Shown here piece by piece: positions 1-8,446 of a stretch of DNA of 64,000 bases. This stretch comes from Burkholderiales bacterium (GTDB taxonomy: Bacteria > Pseudomonadota > Gammaproteobacteria > Burkholderiales > SG8-41). Below the pieces are notes generated by a model, which worked only from the letters and a program-made list of their open reading frames with translations, was not told the origin of the DNA and ran no database searches. The position numbers and the translations under genes were made by a program. The stretch covers positions 124,001 through 188,000 of the forward strand of contig DATAJS010000029.1 of assembly GCA_036262035.1 (NCBI GenBank), written 5' to 3'. Within the stretch, counting starts at the first letter, position 1, and each line of letters starts with the position of its first letter.

Positions 1-27
1 GTGATCGTGTGCGTGTGCGGCTTCCAT
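1..27 (-). CDS. ctaD: cytochrome c oxidase subunit I, N-terminal fragment
   Basis: Only the first nine codons are in the window (MEAAHAHDH, starting at the ATG read from 27 to 25). An AGGAG Shine-Dalgarno lies about 8 nt upstream. The position directly after coxB on the same strand is the usual place of the catalytic subunit I gene of aa3-type oxidases. The identity rests on synteny and the ribosome-binding site, because the diagnostic heme-copper residues lie outside the window. Confidence 0.6.
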
Positions 28-50
28 CAATGAATCTCCTGATGCGCTGA

Positions 51-1202
51 TTATTTACGTGCGGCCTTGATGTCGGCGGGCGTGACCATCTCGCCGGTCT
101 TGTTGTCCCACGAGTTGCGCTCGTAGGTGACGACCGATGCGATCTCGACGTCCGACAGCTGCTTGAACGGCTGCATGGCGGTGCCGGGCTTGCCGTTCAG
201 CACGATGTTGATGTGCGCGGCCTTGTCGCCGGTGGCGATCTTGCTGCCGGAGAGCGCCGGGAAGGTGCCCGGGATGCCCTGGCCGTTCGCCTGGTGGCAC
301 GCCACGCAGTGGCCGGCGTAGACCTTCTCGCCCTGCGATTTCAGCTCGTCGAGCGTCCACTGCTTGGCGGGATCGGCGGCCGCGGTCGCGGCGGCGCTCG
401 TCGCGGCGACTTTCTTCTTCTGCTCGGCGATCCACGCGTCGTATTTCGGCTGCTCGACCACTTCAACCACGATCGGCATGAAGCCGTGGTCCTTGCCGCA
501 GAGCTCCGCGCACTGGCCGCGGTAGGTGCCGACCTTGTCGGCCTTGAACCAAATATCGCGGACGAAGCCCGGAATCGCGTCCTGTTTCACGCCGAAGGCC
601 GGAATCCACCAGGCGTGGATCACGTCATTGGCGGTGGTGATCACGCGGACCTTCTTGCCGACCGGGACGACGACCGGGTTGTCGACTTCGAGCAGGTAAT
701 GCTCGTTCGCCTGGCGCGCGGCCTCGTTGCCGCCGTCGATCTGCTCGCGCGGCGTGGCGAGGTTGCTGTAGAAGCTGACGCCCTCGTTGAGGTAGTCGTA
801 GCCCCACTTCCACTGGTAGCCGGTGGCCTTGATGGTGATGTCCGGATTGGACGTGTCCTTGTAGGCGAGGATGGTCTTGGTCGCCGGGTACGCCATGCCG
901 ATCAGGATGAGGAAAGGCACGATCGTCCACGCGATCTCCACCGTGGTGTTCTCGTGGAACTGCTGCGCCTGGTGCCCGACCGATTTGCGGTGCTTCACGA
1001 TCGCCACGGTCATGAAACCGAAGACCACGACGAAGATCGCGAAAATGATCCACATGATCAGCGTGTGCAGATCGTAGATCTGGTTCGCGATGATCGTCTG
1101 CGGAGGCTGCAGGTTGTACTGATTCGCCCACGCCGCGCCCGTGATGAGCGCAAACGCCGCCGCGGTTGCGGCTGCGAACGTTCTCCCCGACTTGCTGCTC
1201 AT
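51..1202 (-). CDS. coxB: cytochrome c oxidase subunit II with fused cytochrome c domain
   Basis: Accepts electrons at the binuclear CuA centre in the periplasm and passes them to subunit I of the terminal oxidase. With the ATG at 1202 (AGGAAAG just upstream; an in-frame extension to 1262 has no signal peptide or ribosome site) the product is 383 residues. In order: signal peptide ending near AWA, two membrane helices at about 45-70 and 88-112, a cupredoxin domain with His near 196 and the CuA cluster CAELCGKDHGFM at about 231-242, then a class I cytochrome c domain with CVACH near 299-303 and a downstream Met ligand. The C-terminal heme domain marks the caa3-like form. It ends 23 nt before the ctaD start, so the two are co-transcribed. 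Confidence 0.96.
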   Translation of the reverse strand: MSSKSGRTFAAATAAAFALITGAAWANQYNLQPPQTIIANQIYDLHTLIMWIIFAIFVVVFGFMTVAIVKHRKSVGHQAQQFHENTTVEIAWTIVPFLILIGMAYPATKTILAYKDTSNPDITIKATGYQWKWGYDYLNEGVSFYSNLATPREQIDGGNEAARQANEHYLLEVDNPVVVPVGKKVRVITTANDVIHAWWIPAFGVKQDAIPGFVRDIWFKADKVGTYRGQCAELCGKDHGFMPIVVEVVEQPKYDAWIAEQKKKVAATSAAATAAADPAKQWTLDELKSQGEKVYAGHCVACHQANGQGIPGTFPALSGSKIATGDKAAHINIVLNGKPGTAMQPFKQLSDVEIASVVTYERNSWDNKTGEMVTPADIKAARK

Positions 1203-1293
1203 GCTTTCCTCACCTGTCCTGTTTGATTCGCTTCTGGCGCGTCGCTTCTCGCGCACCGTCACTTCCCGCGTGGCTGCGGGCGAAAATCACCCG

Positions 1294-1755
1294 TCACCCG
1301 CGAAGCTCGCGCATCAGCTCGCGCGCGAGGTCCAACCGACGTTCCTCGCACAGATGGCGCCCGACCGGAATCTCACGCCCATGCGTACGCAGCGCCAGAT
1401 GCCCGCCGTCCGCGTCGCAAACGACTTTCGCCCAATGACGATTGAGCTCCAGCCGCTTTACGTGAGGACCGTCCTGCGATTCGATCGCGACGGTACCGCC
1501 TCGAATCGTGATGCGCTCGAAATCGGCGGCGTGGCGTTCCATGTAGCGAAACGCGCAGTACAGCGCCGTCATTTCGATCGCCGCGTAAGGCAGCACCGGC
1601 CACGCATCGAACACCACGTAAAAACCGGTCGCGATGCCGAGCGACACGAAAAGAATGAAAGCGAAGACGAGCTGCCGACCGGAGGAAGAGAGGGAATTGT
1701 TGCGGCGCGCGGTATAAACGTACTCGGCCGTTTCCCCTCCGGCGACGCACTTCAT
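1294..1755 (-). CDS. DUF2244 membrane protein
   Basis: A 153-residue protein with two closely spaced hydrophobic segments at about 28-45 and 50-66 (a helical hairpin), followed by a soluble C-terminal half rich in Arg and His. Length and arrangement fit the DUF2244 family of small integral membrane proteins, which often lie beside cytochrome oxidase genes in proteobacteria. It lies 91 nt upstream of coxB on the same strand, so it may head the oxidase operon. No enzymatic role is known for the family, and I infer only an association with the respiratory locus. Confidence 0.75.
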   Translation of the reverse strand: MKCVAGGETAEYVYTARRNNSLSSSGRQLVFAFILFVSLGIATGFYVVFDAWPVLPYAAIEMTALYCAFRYMERHAADFERITIRGGTVAIESQDGPHVKRLELNRHWAKVVCDADGGHLALRTHGREIPVGRHLCEERRLDLARELMRELRG

Positions 1756-1799
1756 CCGAGCATTCCTCGAGTTGCCGCACGAGCCAAAAAACCCGCGGA

Positions 1800-1828
1800 A
1801 TTTAACATAGTGGAAGGATGACTGGCAA
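1800..1828 (-). promoter_or_regulatory. possible sigma-70 promoter for the DUF2244-coxB operon
   Basis: Read on the minus strand: TTGCCA (1828-1823), a 17-nt spacer, then TTAAAT (1805-1800), about 45 nt before the DUF2244 start. Spacing is ideal and the hexamers are moderate matches. It sits in the 106-nt gap between bioD and the oxidase genes. Confidence 0.4.
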
Positions 1829-1861
1829 TTACGGGCGACTCTTCACGCATCGCTACACCGA

Positions 1862-2551
1862 TTACACGATCCGTGTCGAGTCCACGTAGTGCGCAATCGA
1901 TGCCGGTTCCGGCGTGCGCGTATGCGGAATACGCGCGACGAGCGGCGCGCGCAGGCGCGTCTTCAACGCTTCGACGTTGTCCTCGGCATACATCATGTCG
2001 GCGTCGACATGACTGGCGACCCAGCCTGCAAGGTGCAAGCCCGAGGCACGCACCGCATCCGCGGTGAGCAGCGCGTGATTGAGACAGCCCAGGCGCATGC
2101 CGACGACGATCACGACCGGTAATGCGAGCCGTCGCGCGAGGTCTGCGGTATCGACGCCGGGCCCGAGCGGCACGCGGAAGCCGCCGGCGCCTTCGACCAC
2201 GACGCGGTCGGCGAGCGCCGCCAGCCCCGCGTATGCCGATGCGATACGCTCGAGGTCGATCGTCACGCCTTTTTGCGCTGCGGCGATGTGCGGCGCGATC
2301 GGCGGCTCGAAACAGTACGGGTTGACCAGGTCGAGCGTTGCATCGACGTTGCCCGCCGCGCGCATCGCGATCACGTCTTCGTTGACGAGCACGCCGTTCT
2401 CGACCGTCGCCCCTGCTGCGACCGGCTTCATGCCGACGGCCCGCAAGCCGCGCTGGGCGTACGCATGAAGCAGCGCGCACGTAAACAGGGTCTTGCCCAC
2501 ACCCGTATCGATACCGGTGACGAACACGCCCTTCACGCCTTCACCCTTCAC
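1862..2551 (-). CDS. bioD: ATP-dependent dethiobiotin synthetase
   Basis: Converts 7,8-diaminononanoate, CO2 and ATP to dethiobiotin, the penultimate step of biotin synthesis. The P-loop GIDTGVGKT lies at about residues 13-21, followed by MKPVAAGA with the substrate-side Lys and, near 114, the VEGAGG motif. The length of 229 residues is typical. The start is uncertain: a GTG at 2551 gives this length, but it lies inside a GTGAAGG tandem array, and GTG codons at residues 6 and 9 would also serve. It is the last gene of bioBFHCD, 10 nt after bioC. A BioA-type aminotransferase gene is not in the window. Confidence 0.93.
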   Translation of the reverse strand: MKGEGVKGVFVTGIDTGVGKTLFTCALLHAYAQRGLRAVGMKPVAAGATVENGVLVNEDVIAMRAAGNVDATLDLVNPYCFEPPIAPHIAAAQKGVTIDLERIASAYAGLAALADRVVVEGAGGFRVPLGPGVDTADLARRLALPVVIVVGMRLGCLNHALLTADAVRASGLHLAGWVASHVDADMMYAEDNVEALKTRLRAPLVARIPHTRTPEPASIAHYVDSTRIV

Positions 2552-2566
2552 CCTTCACCCTTCACG
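2531..2566 (-). repeat. heptamer GTGAAGG tandem array spanning the bioD start
   Basis: On the coding strand of bioD, GTGAAGG occurs four times at 7-nt steps, with a fifth, slightly offset copy. Every unit contains an in-frame or out-of-frame GTG, and the likely start codon of bioD is one of them. Gain or loss of a unit would change spacing and frame at the start. Confidence 0.8.
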
Positions 2567-3434
2567 CACTCTTGATATCGATGACCCGCCGCCCCGTCGG
2601 GCTCACGCGCGGCATCGGCTTCCACGCGTGCCCGTATACGACTTCGAAAGTCGCCGGCAGCTTGCCGTCGCGGCGAAAGCGCTCATAGTTCGTTTCGACG
2701 GCCCTGAGCGCCGACTTGCCGCTCAACGTCGACGGCCGCGCGGTGCTCGCGTTGTGCGCGCCGATCGCCTTGAGATCGCGCATGAGCGCGCGGGCATCGT
2801 CGTAGGTGAGCGTGAAAGGCTCCATGTCCATGACCGGGTCGGCGAAGCCGCCGTGCACGAGCATGTCGCCGATGTCGTGCATGTCGATGAAGCGGTTGAC
2901 GTGAGCGCGCTCGTCGACGCCGGCGTACGCCGCGCGCAGCTCCTTGAGCGTGTCCGGACCGAAGGTGCTGAACATGAGGAGCCCGCCGGGGGCGAGCACG
3001 CGATGCATCTCGCGGAACGTCGCCGGCAGGTCGTTCATCCACTGCAGCGCGAGGTTGGACCACACCAGGCCGACCGATGCGTCCGCGAGCGGCAGGCGCT
3101 CGATGTCCCCGGCGACGGCATGCAGCGGCGGCCGCAGGCCGGGTACGCTCTGCCACCATTTGAGGCGTCCGCGCGTGCGCTCGAGCATCGCGACCGCGAG
3201 GTCGAGCGCGACGATCGGCGTCCCCGGATAGCGCGCCAGCAGCCCCGGAATCGCGTTGCCGGTACCGCTCCCCGCGTCGAGGATCGCGCCCGGCTCGAGC
3301 TTGATGTACTCGAGACGCTCGAGCATGCGCCCGCACACTTCGCGCTGGAGGATCGCGGCCGCGTCGTAACGCTCCGCCGCGCGCTCGAACGAGCGCCTCA
3401 CCGCGCGTTTGTCGAGAGCCGGATCGGCGTTCAT
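2562..3434 (-). CDS. bioC: malonyl-ACP O-methyltransferase
   Basis: Methylates the free carboxyl of malonyl-ACP with S-adenosylmethionine so that fatty acid synthesis can build the pimeloyl chain of biotin. The 290-residue product is a Rossmann-type class I methyltransferase. The SAM-binding motif I LDAGSGTGN lies at about 52-60, an acidic loop ALDLA at about 76-80, and a conserved NLALQWMND segment near 125-133. The ATG at 3434 overlaps the bioH stop (ATGA, 3434-3431), indicating translational coupling. Confidence 0.93.
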   Translation of the reverse strand: MNADPALDKRAVRRSFERAAERYDAAAILQREVCGRMLERLEYIKLEPGAILDAGSGTGNAIPGLLARYPGTPIVALDLAVAMLERTRGRLKWWQSVPGLRPPLHAVAGDIERLPLADASVGLVWSNLALQWMNDLPATFREMHRVLAPGGLLMFSTFGPDTLKELRAAYAGVDERAHVNRFIDMHDIGDMLVHGGFADPVMDMEPFTLTYDDARALMRDLKAIGAHNASTARPSTLSGKSALRAVETNYERFRRDGKLPATFEVVYGHAWKPMPRVSPTGRRVIDIKSA

Positions 3435-4162
3435 GCGAGAAAAGCCTCGAGAGCACGCACTACCGCGTCAGGCTGAGTGGCGAAAGGCGCGTGCGCCGCG
3501 CCGGCGATCTTCGCCAGCGTGCCGCGCTTCAACGTGCGCGCGAGATGCTCGCCGGCGGCGAACGGCACGAGACGGTCGTGCTCGCCGTGGATCACGAGCG
3601 CCTGTTGCTCGATCTGACCGGGCGTCGCACGCAGGTCGGTGTCGAGCAGCACGTTCAATCCGTCGCACAGCGTCTGCGTGCTCGCGTCGGACTCGTCGCA
3701 CAGCGCCGCGCGCAAACGCAGCGCCGCGGCTTTCATCGCCGCATCGCCTTGCGCCTGCAGCGAAGCGAAGCGGTTCAGCGTCGACCCGCGATTCGCGGCC
3801 ATCGCGTCAGCGAATCCCTGGAGCACGCGAGGCTCGACCGCATGCGGCCAGCCCTCGCGAGCGACGAAGCTCGGCGTCGAGCCGATGAGCACCAGCGCTT
3901 CGACCTGCGCAGGCGCCTGCCGCGCCCATTCGAGCGCGACCTGGCCGCCGAGCGACCAGCCCGCGACGACACAACGGGCCGACGCGCGCGCGGCGATGCT
4001 TTGCGCGATGCCTTGCACCGTATAAGGCGAAACCGACGGCGTGCCGCAGTAGCCGGGAAGCGGCAGCGCGTGCACGTCGCACACGCCGCGCAGCCGGGCG
4101 CCGATCTCGTCGAACACGGCGGGCGTCATGCCCCAGCCGTGCAGGAGCACCAGTGTTGTCAC
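3431..4162 (-). CDS. bioH: pimeloyl-ACP methyl ester carboxylesterase
   Basis: An alpha/beta hydrolase that removes the methyl group placed by BioC and releases pimeloyl-ACP for BioF. It has 243 residues, close to BioH of other proteobacteria. Visible motifs are the oxyanion segment LLHGWGM near the start, the nucleophile elbow GWSLGG near 80, the acid segment HGEHDRLV in the C-terminal third and the catalytic His in GAAHAPF near the end. The GTG start at 4162-4160 overlaps the bioF stop (GTGA). The frame is open far upstream of this GTG, but that part is antisense-like low-complexity sequence and matches no hydrolase. Confidence 0.92.
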   Translation of the reverse strand: MTTLVLLHGWGMTPAVFDEIGARLRGVCDVHALPLPGYCGTPSVSPYTVQGIAQSIAARASARCVVAGWSLGGQVALEWARQAPAQVEALVLIGSTPSFVAREGWPHAVEPRVLQGFADAMAANRGSTLNRFASLQAQGDAAMKAAALRLRAALCDESDASTQTLCDGLNVLLDTDLRATPGQIEQQALVIHGEHDRLVPFAAGEHLARTLKRGTLAKIAGAAHAPFATQPDAVVRALEAFLA

Positions 4163-5322
4163 GCATCGCTTCCGATCGCGTTCAGAGCTTCCACCAGCAC
4201 GTCGACGTCTTCGACCGTGTGGTCCGCGGAGAGCGCGATGCGCAGCCGCGCGGTGCCCTGCGGCACCGTCGGCGGTCGTATCGCGGGCACGAGCACGCCG
4301 CGCGCGGCGAGCTTCTCGGACACGCGCACCGCCTCCTTGCTCCCGCCGATGACGAGCGGCTGGATCGCAGTCTGCGATTCCCGCAGCTTCCAGGGGCTGT
4401 CCGCGAGGCCTCGCCGCAGCCGCGCGACGAGATCGCGCAGCCGCTCGCGGCGTGCGGCGCCGCGCTCGATCAGCTCGAGGCTTTTGAGGAGCGCGTGCGC
4501 GACCAGCGGCGGCGTCGCGGTGGTGTACACGTACGTCCGCGCGCGCTGCACCAGCGTGTCGATCAGCTCGGGCTCGCCCGCGACGAAAGCGCCGTAGACG
4601 CCCGCCGCCTTGCCCAGCGTTCCCATGTAGACGATCCGCGGAGATCGCAGATCGAAGCGTTCGAGCGCGCCGCGACCGCTCTTCCCGAGCACGCCGAAGC
4701 CGTGCGCATCGTCGATCACGAGCCACGCGTCGTGCGCCTCGGCGAGCACGAGCAATTCCGGCAAAGGCGCGATGTCCCCGTCCATGCTGAACACGCTGTC
4801 GGTGACGATGAGCTTCGCCTTCGCGTTCGAGGCCGAGAGCAGCCGGTCCAGCGCCGTGACGTCGCAATGTGCATACCGCTTGAAATCCGCGCGCGACAGC
4901 AGCGCGGCGTCGTTGAGCGAAGCGTGGTTGAGCTTGTCGGCGAAGACGGCGTCGCCGCGACCCGCGAGCGCCGTCACGATCCCGAGGTTCGCCATGTACC
5001 CGGTGGAGAAGTACAGCGCGCGCGGCAGCCGCACGAAACGTGCGAGCGCCTCTTCCAGCGCATGGTGTGCGAACGTGTGGCCGAGCACGAGGTGCGACGC
5101 GCCCGCGCCGACGCCGTAGCGCTCGGCGCCTTCGCGCGCCGCTGCGACGAGCTCGGGATGCGCGGCGAGACCGAGATAGTCGTTGCTGCAGAATGCGACG
5201 TAGTCGCGCCCGTCGACCTTAACGCGCGCGCGCTGCGGCGATTCGAGCACGCGCCGGCGGCGCTTCAGTCCCTGCTCTTCGAGCGCGGCGAGATCGCGCG
5301 CGAGCGTTGCCGGTGACGCCAT
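4159..5322 (-). CDS. bioF: 8-amino-7-oxononanoate synthase
   Basis: PLP-dependent alpha-oxoamine synthase that condenses pimeloyl-ACP with L-alanine. The 387-residue product shows the family landmarks CSNDYLGLA near 44-52, GAGASHL near 72-78, the PLP ring-stacking region FSTGYMANLG, the aspartate motif DDAHGFG, and the Schiff-base lysine in GTLGKAAG. Its ATG abuts the bioB stop (TAAATG, 5325-5320) and its end overlaps bioH, so the five genes form one tightly coupled transcript. Confidence 0.96.
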   Translation of the reverse strand: MASPATLARDLAALEEQGLKRRRRVLESPQRARVKVDGRDYVAFCSNDYLGLAAHPELVAAAREGAERYGVGAGASHLVLGHTFAHHALEEALARFVRLPRALYFSTGYMANLGIVTALAGRGDAVFADKLNHASLNDAALLSRADFKRYAHCDVTALDRLLSASNAKAKLIVTDSVFSMDGDIAPLPELLVLAEAHDAWLVIDDAHGFGVLGKSGRGALERFDLRSPRIVYMGTLGKAAGVYGAFVAGEPELIDTLVQRARTYVYTTATPPLVAHALLKSLELIERGAARRERLRDLVARLRRGLADSPWKLRESQTAIQPLVIGGSKEAVRVSEKLAARGVLVPAIRPPTVPQGTARLRIALSADHTVEDVDVLVEALNAIGSDA

Positions 5323-6327
5323 TTACTCCGCGTTCGGCTCCATCGCGTGCAAGCCCAGCCGCGCGAAGAGCGCCGCGTCCTTCTGCGCTTCGGGATTGCC
5401 GGTGGTGAGCAGCTTCTCGCCGTAGAAGATCGAGTTCGCGCCGGCGAGGAAGCACAGCGCCTGTATGGCTTCGGGCATCTCCTGGCGTCCGGCGGACAGC
5501 CTCACCACCGCCTTGGGCATCGCGATGCGCGCGCACGCGACGGTGCGCACGAACTCGAACGGGTCGAGCGCTTCGGTGCCGGCGAGCGGCGTGCCTTCCA
5601 CCTGCACCAGGTTGTTGATCGGCACCGATTCGGGATACGGGTCCATGTTCGCGAGCTGGGCGATCAGCGCGGCGCGCGTGCGGCGCGTCTCGCCCATGCC
5701 GACGATGCCGCCGCAGCACACGTGCAGCCCGGCTTCTCTCACCTGCCCCAGCGTATCGAGGCGGTCGTCCTGGGTGCGGGTGTGGATGATCTCGCCGTAG
5801 AACTCCGGCGCGGTGTCGATGTTGTGGTTGTAGTAATCCAGCCCCGCATCCTTGAGCTGCTGAGCCTGGCCGGGCTTGAGCATGCCGAGCGTGGCGCAGG
5901 TCTCCATGCCGAGCGCGCGCACCGCTTTCACCATCTCGGTCACGCGATCGAGATCGCGTTGTTTCGGACCGCGCCAGGCCGCGCCCATGCAGAAGCGCGT
6001 CGCGCCTTTCTCCCTGGCGCAGCGCGCCGCCGCGACGACGTCGTCGACCGACATCAGCGCTTCGTTGTCGACGCCGGTGTGATAGCGCGCGGCCTGCGGG
6101 CAATAGCCGCAGTCCTCGGGACAGCCGCCGGTCTTGATCGACAGCAGCGTCGAAAGCTGCACCGCGTTCGGATCGAAGTGCTCGCGATGGACGCTCTGCG
6201 CGCGGAACAGCAGATCGTTGAAAGGCAGGGTGTAGAGCGCTTCGATCGCATCGACCGTCCAGCGTAGGCGCGGCGTGTCGGCGCGGGTCGGCGACTGCTC
6301 GTTAAAGGTAGGGGTGAGAGCGTCCAT
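5323..6327 (-). CDS. bioB: biotin synthase (radical SAM)
   Basis: Inserts sulfur into dethiobiotin using a SAM-cleaving [4Fe-4S] cluster and a sacrificial [2Fe-2S] cluster. The ATG at 6327 gives 334 residues, the usual length; the open frame to 6516 runs into the divergent comF region and is not used. The radical SAM motif CPEDCGYC lies at about 68-75. Downstream are YYNHNIDT and [10 protein letters not shown], then the conserved [11 protein letters not shown]. bioB is the first gene of the operon. Only 49 nt separate it from the divergent comF, and I could not see a BirA operator in that gap. Confidence 0.97.
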   Translation of the reverse strand: MDALTPTFNEQSPTRADTPRLRWTVDAIEALYTLPFNDLLFRAQSVHREHFDPNAVQLSTLLSIKTGGCPEDCGYCPQAARYHTGVDNEALMSVDDVVAAARCAREKGATRFCMGAAWRGPKQRDLDRVTEMVKAVRALGMETCATLGMLKPGQAQQLKDAGLDYYNHNIDTAPEFYGEIIHTRTQDDRLDTLGQVREAGLHVCCGGIVGMGETRRTRAALIAQLANMDPYPESVPINNLVQVEGTPLAGTEALDPFEFVRTVACARIAMPKAVVRLSAGRQEMPEAIQALCFLAGANSIFYGEKLLTTGNPEAQKDAALFARLGLHAMEPNAE

Positions 6328-6376
6328 GGAGTGCCACGTTGCAATGGGGCTCGAATCTTCGCGGAGCGAGGGGGCG

Positions 6377-7081
6377 ATGTCAAATCGGATGGCCGCGTTT
6401 TTGAACCGCTGCTCGCGCGCTGCGCACGCGCTGCTGCCGTCCTCGTGCGTGCTGTGCGGCGGGCGCACCGCGGGATCGCGCCTGTGCGCGCCGTGCCGCG
6501 GCGACCTGCCGGCCATGCCCGCGGCGCGCTGCGCCCGCTGCGCCCTGCCGCTCGCGAGCGGCCGCGTATGCGCCGAATGCCTCGCCCGCGCGCCGAGCTA
6601 CGACGCCGTCGCGGCCGCGTTCCCGTACCAGTTTCCGGTGGACGCGCTGGTGCAGGCCTACAAGTACGGCGGCGATCTCACGCTCGCGCCGCTCTTCGCG
6701 TGCGAGCTTGCACGTTGCGTCAGGCCCGACGTCGATGCGATCGTGGCGATGCCCCTCTCCGCTTCGCGCCTCGCCGAGCGCGGGTTCAACCAGGCGCACG
6801 AGATCGCCCGGCATCTCGGCCGCACGCTTCGCGTGCCCGTGCTCGCCGGCGCCTGCCGCAAGGTCGCCGAGACGACGCCGCAGGCCGGGCTCACCCTCGC
6901 GCAGCGCGTGCGCAACGTGCGGCGCGCGTTCGTCTGCGAGGCCGATCTCCCGGGACAGCGCATCGCGATCGTCGACGACGTCATGACGACCGGTGCGACG
7001 CTGAACGAGCTGGCGCGGGTGGTGAAGCGCGCCGGCGCGGCGCGCATCAGCGGCTGGGTGGTGGCGAGGACGCTGCGCTAG
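6377..7081 (+). CDS. comF: ComF family protein (phosphoribosyltransferase fold)
   Basis: A 234-residue protein with an N-terminal zinc-ribbon-like set of cysteines (CVLCGG, CAPC, CARC, CAEC between about 23 and 76) and a C-terminal PRPP-binding loop [12 protein letters not shown] at about 197-208, the hallmark of type I phosphoribosyltransferase folds. ComF proteins support natural DNA uptake, although most betaproteobacterial members (GntX-like) are poorly characterised. I use the ATG at 6377, preceded by GCGAGGGGG. It is divergent from bioB. Its stop shares bases with the stop of the opposite-strand SPOR gene (7078-7081). Confidence 0.88.
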   Translation: MSNRMAAFLNRCSRAAHALLPSSCVLCGGRTAGSRLCAPCRGDLPAMPAARCARCALPLASGRVCAECLARAPSYDAVAAAFPYQFPVDALVQAYKYGGDLTLAPLFACELARCVRPDVDAIVAMPLSASRLAERGFNQAHEIARHLGRTLRVPVLAGACRKVAETTPQAGLTLAQRVRNVRRAFVCEADLPGQRIAIVDDVMTTGATLNELARVVKRAGAARISGWVVARTLR

Positions 7082-8178
7082 CTCGTGCCGTGCTGCTTCT
7101 GCTCGGCGCGGATGCCGTTGACCGTGCGCAGCACCGGCTTGTTCACGGAGACTGCCGGCGGCAGCTTCTCCAGCGCCTGGATCGCCGCGGCCTTGTCCGC
7201 GTAAGCGCCGTACACCACGGTCATCGAAGGCTTGCCGTGGGCGACGGTTCGGTACACGTAGATCTTGCTCGCGTCGAGCTGCCTGGCGAGCGCCTTCAAC
7301 TGGTTGCGCAGGTGCTCTTCGTTCGCCGAGCCCATGATCTGGATGGTGTGCGTGGTCTGCGCGGCGCCGGCGAGCCATTCGCGCGTGGCGGTGAGCCGGT
7401 TGGCGAGCACGTCGGCGGGCGTCGCTTCGGGCTTCGGCTTCGGCGGCTCGGCGGGCGCTTTCGCCTCAGGCGGCGGCGCGATCGGGCTCACGCCCGGGAT
7501 CACCGTCGCCGTCGCGAGGGTCGTACGGCCGTTCGAAGGCGCTTCAGGCGCGCGTTTGGCGGCGTCGTTCTCGGGCGCGGCGATGGGCCGCGTCGGCACC
7601 GGCTTCGGCGGCAGCACGAAATCGCGTCCTTCGAACACTCTCGGCGGTGCCGCGGGCGTCTCGACCGTGGCCTGCGCGACCTGCCGCGGCGGCTCGCGAT
7701 AGTCGGGACGGCGCGCTTCGCGCTCCATCTCGCGCGTGGTGTCGCGCGGATCGGGCGGGGTCGCGATGATCGGTTTCGCGTTGGCGACGCGCGGCGCGGC
7801 ATCGGCACGAGGCGCCTGTGGCGGCGGCGCGAGCGCCGGCGCGGCGCGCGGGACGATCGGCTCCGCTTTCGTGGTCACCCTGACCGGCGCGGGCGGAGGC
7901 TCGGCCGGCGCGTGGCTCAGCTCGTACGTCATGCGCGCGGCGAATCGCACGGGCACCGCGTCCGAAGACGTGTCGCGCAGCAGTGAGTCGCTGGATATCG
8001 AAGCCGCAGGGACAGACGGCAGTTGCGCGGGAGCGGTGGACGAGCCGCGGGTGCTGTAGAGGTAGTACATCGGCAGGAGCGCGAACAGCGTTCCCATGAC
8101 GAACGCGAGGACCAGCAGGGTCGGACCGGAAAGCCTGCGCTCCGGCGCGAACTCGAGCGGGTCGGCGGACGCGCTCAT
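7078..8178 (-). CDS. SPOR-domain inner-membrane protein (DamX-like layout)
   Basis: A 366-residue protein: a short cytoplasmic N-terminus, one membrane helix at about 19-41 (LLVLAFVMGTLFALL core), a long Pro/Ala-rich low-complexity linker to about 275, then a C-terminal SPOR-type domain (about 280-355) with the pattern IQIMGS...Y...VVYGAYADKAAAIQAL. SPOR domains bind denuded peptidoglycan at division septa, and this anchor-linker-SPOR layout matches DamX and FtsN-type division proteins. It is divergent from the giant heptad-repeat gene with 268 nt between them, so the two may be co-regulated. A specific symbol is not justified. Confidence 0.8.
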   Translation of the reverse strand: MSASADPLEFAPERRLSGPTLLVLAFVMGTLFALLPMYYLYSTRGSSTAPAQLPSVPAASISSDSLLRDTSSDAVPVRFAARMTYELSHAPAEPPPAPVRVTTKAEPIVPRAAPALAPPPQAPRADAAPRVANAKPIIATPPDPRDTTREMEREARRPDYREPPRQVAQATVETPAAPPRVFEGRDFVLPPKPVPTRPIAAPENDAAKRAPEAPSNGRTTLATATVIPGVSPIAPPPEAKAPAEPPKPKPEATPADVLANRLTATREWLAGAAQTTHTIQIMGSANEEHLRNQLKALARQLDASKIYVYRTVAHGKPSMTVVYGAYADKAAAIQALEKLPPAVSVNKPVLRTVNGIRAEQKQHGTS

Positions 8179-8279
8179 CGCAGGATCACCGTGCCCGCGG
8201 GATGCCGCGCTTCGCGGCGCTCCGCTTCGGATTCAATCGCTGTCGCTGTCGTTCGGCTCGATCCCTTCCGCACCGCCAT
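8175..8279 (-). CDS. possible small leader ORF upstream of the SPOR gene
   Basis: A 34-codon frame starting MAVRKGSSRTT whose TGA overlaps the ATG of the SPOR gene (ATGA, 8178-8175), the arrangement of translationally coupled genes. The frame stays open further upstream, to an ATG at 8387. I recognise no domain and no clear Shine-Dalgarno. It could be a coupled leader peptide or chance, since in this DNA an ATGA overlap alone is weak evidence. Confidence 0.25.
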   Translation of the reverse strand: MAVRKGSSRTTATAIESEAERREARHPAGTVILR

Positions 8280-8410
8280 TCCGTTCTCGAATTTCTTTCT
8301 CCAGCCGCCGACACGATAAACCAAACCGGGGCACGACGCGAGCGTGCCGCGGCGCTTCGTATTCGCATGAATTTCGCTCGCTAACACGCTCTTGCGTATG
8401 AACTAGCTCG

Positions 8411-8416
8411 TATAAT
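8411..8416 (+). promoter_or_regulatory. consensus -10 box upstream of the giant gene
   Basis: A perfect TATAAT lies 31 nt before the TTG start. A TTGCGT (8392-8397) lies upstream, but the spacing is only 13 nt, so the -35 is weak or absent. Promoter activity is likely but unproven. Confidence 0.4.
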
Positions 8417-8446
8417 GGCTCGAACCAACGCGGCGCGGAGAAGAGA

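Noticed and set aside
3431-4867. A 478-codon frame continuous with bioH
   Set aside because: The upstream 235 codons are antisense-like low-complexity sequence inside bioF; the GTG at 4162 overlapping the bioF stop gives a normal BioH.
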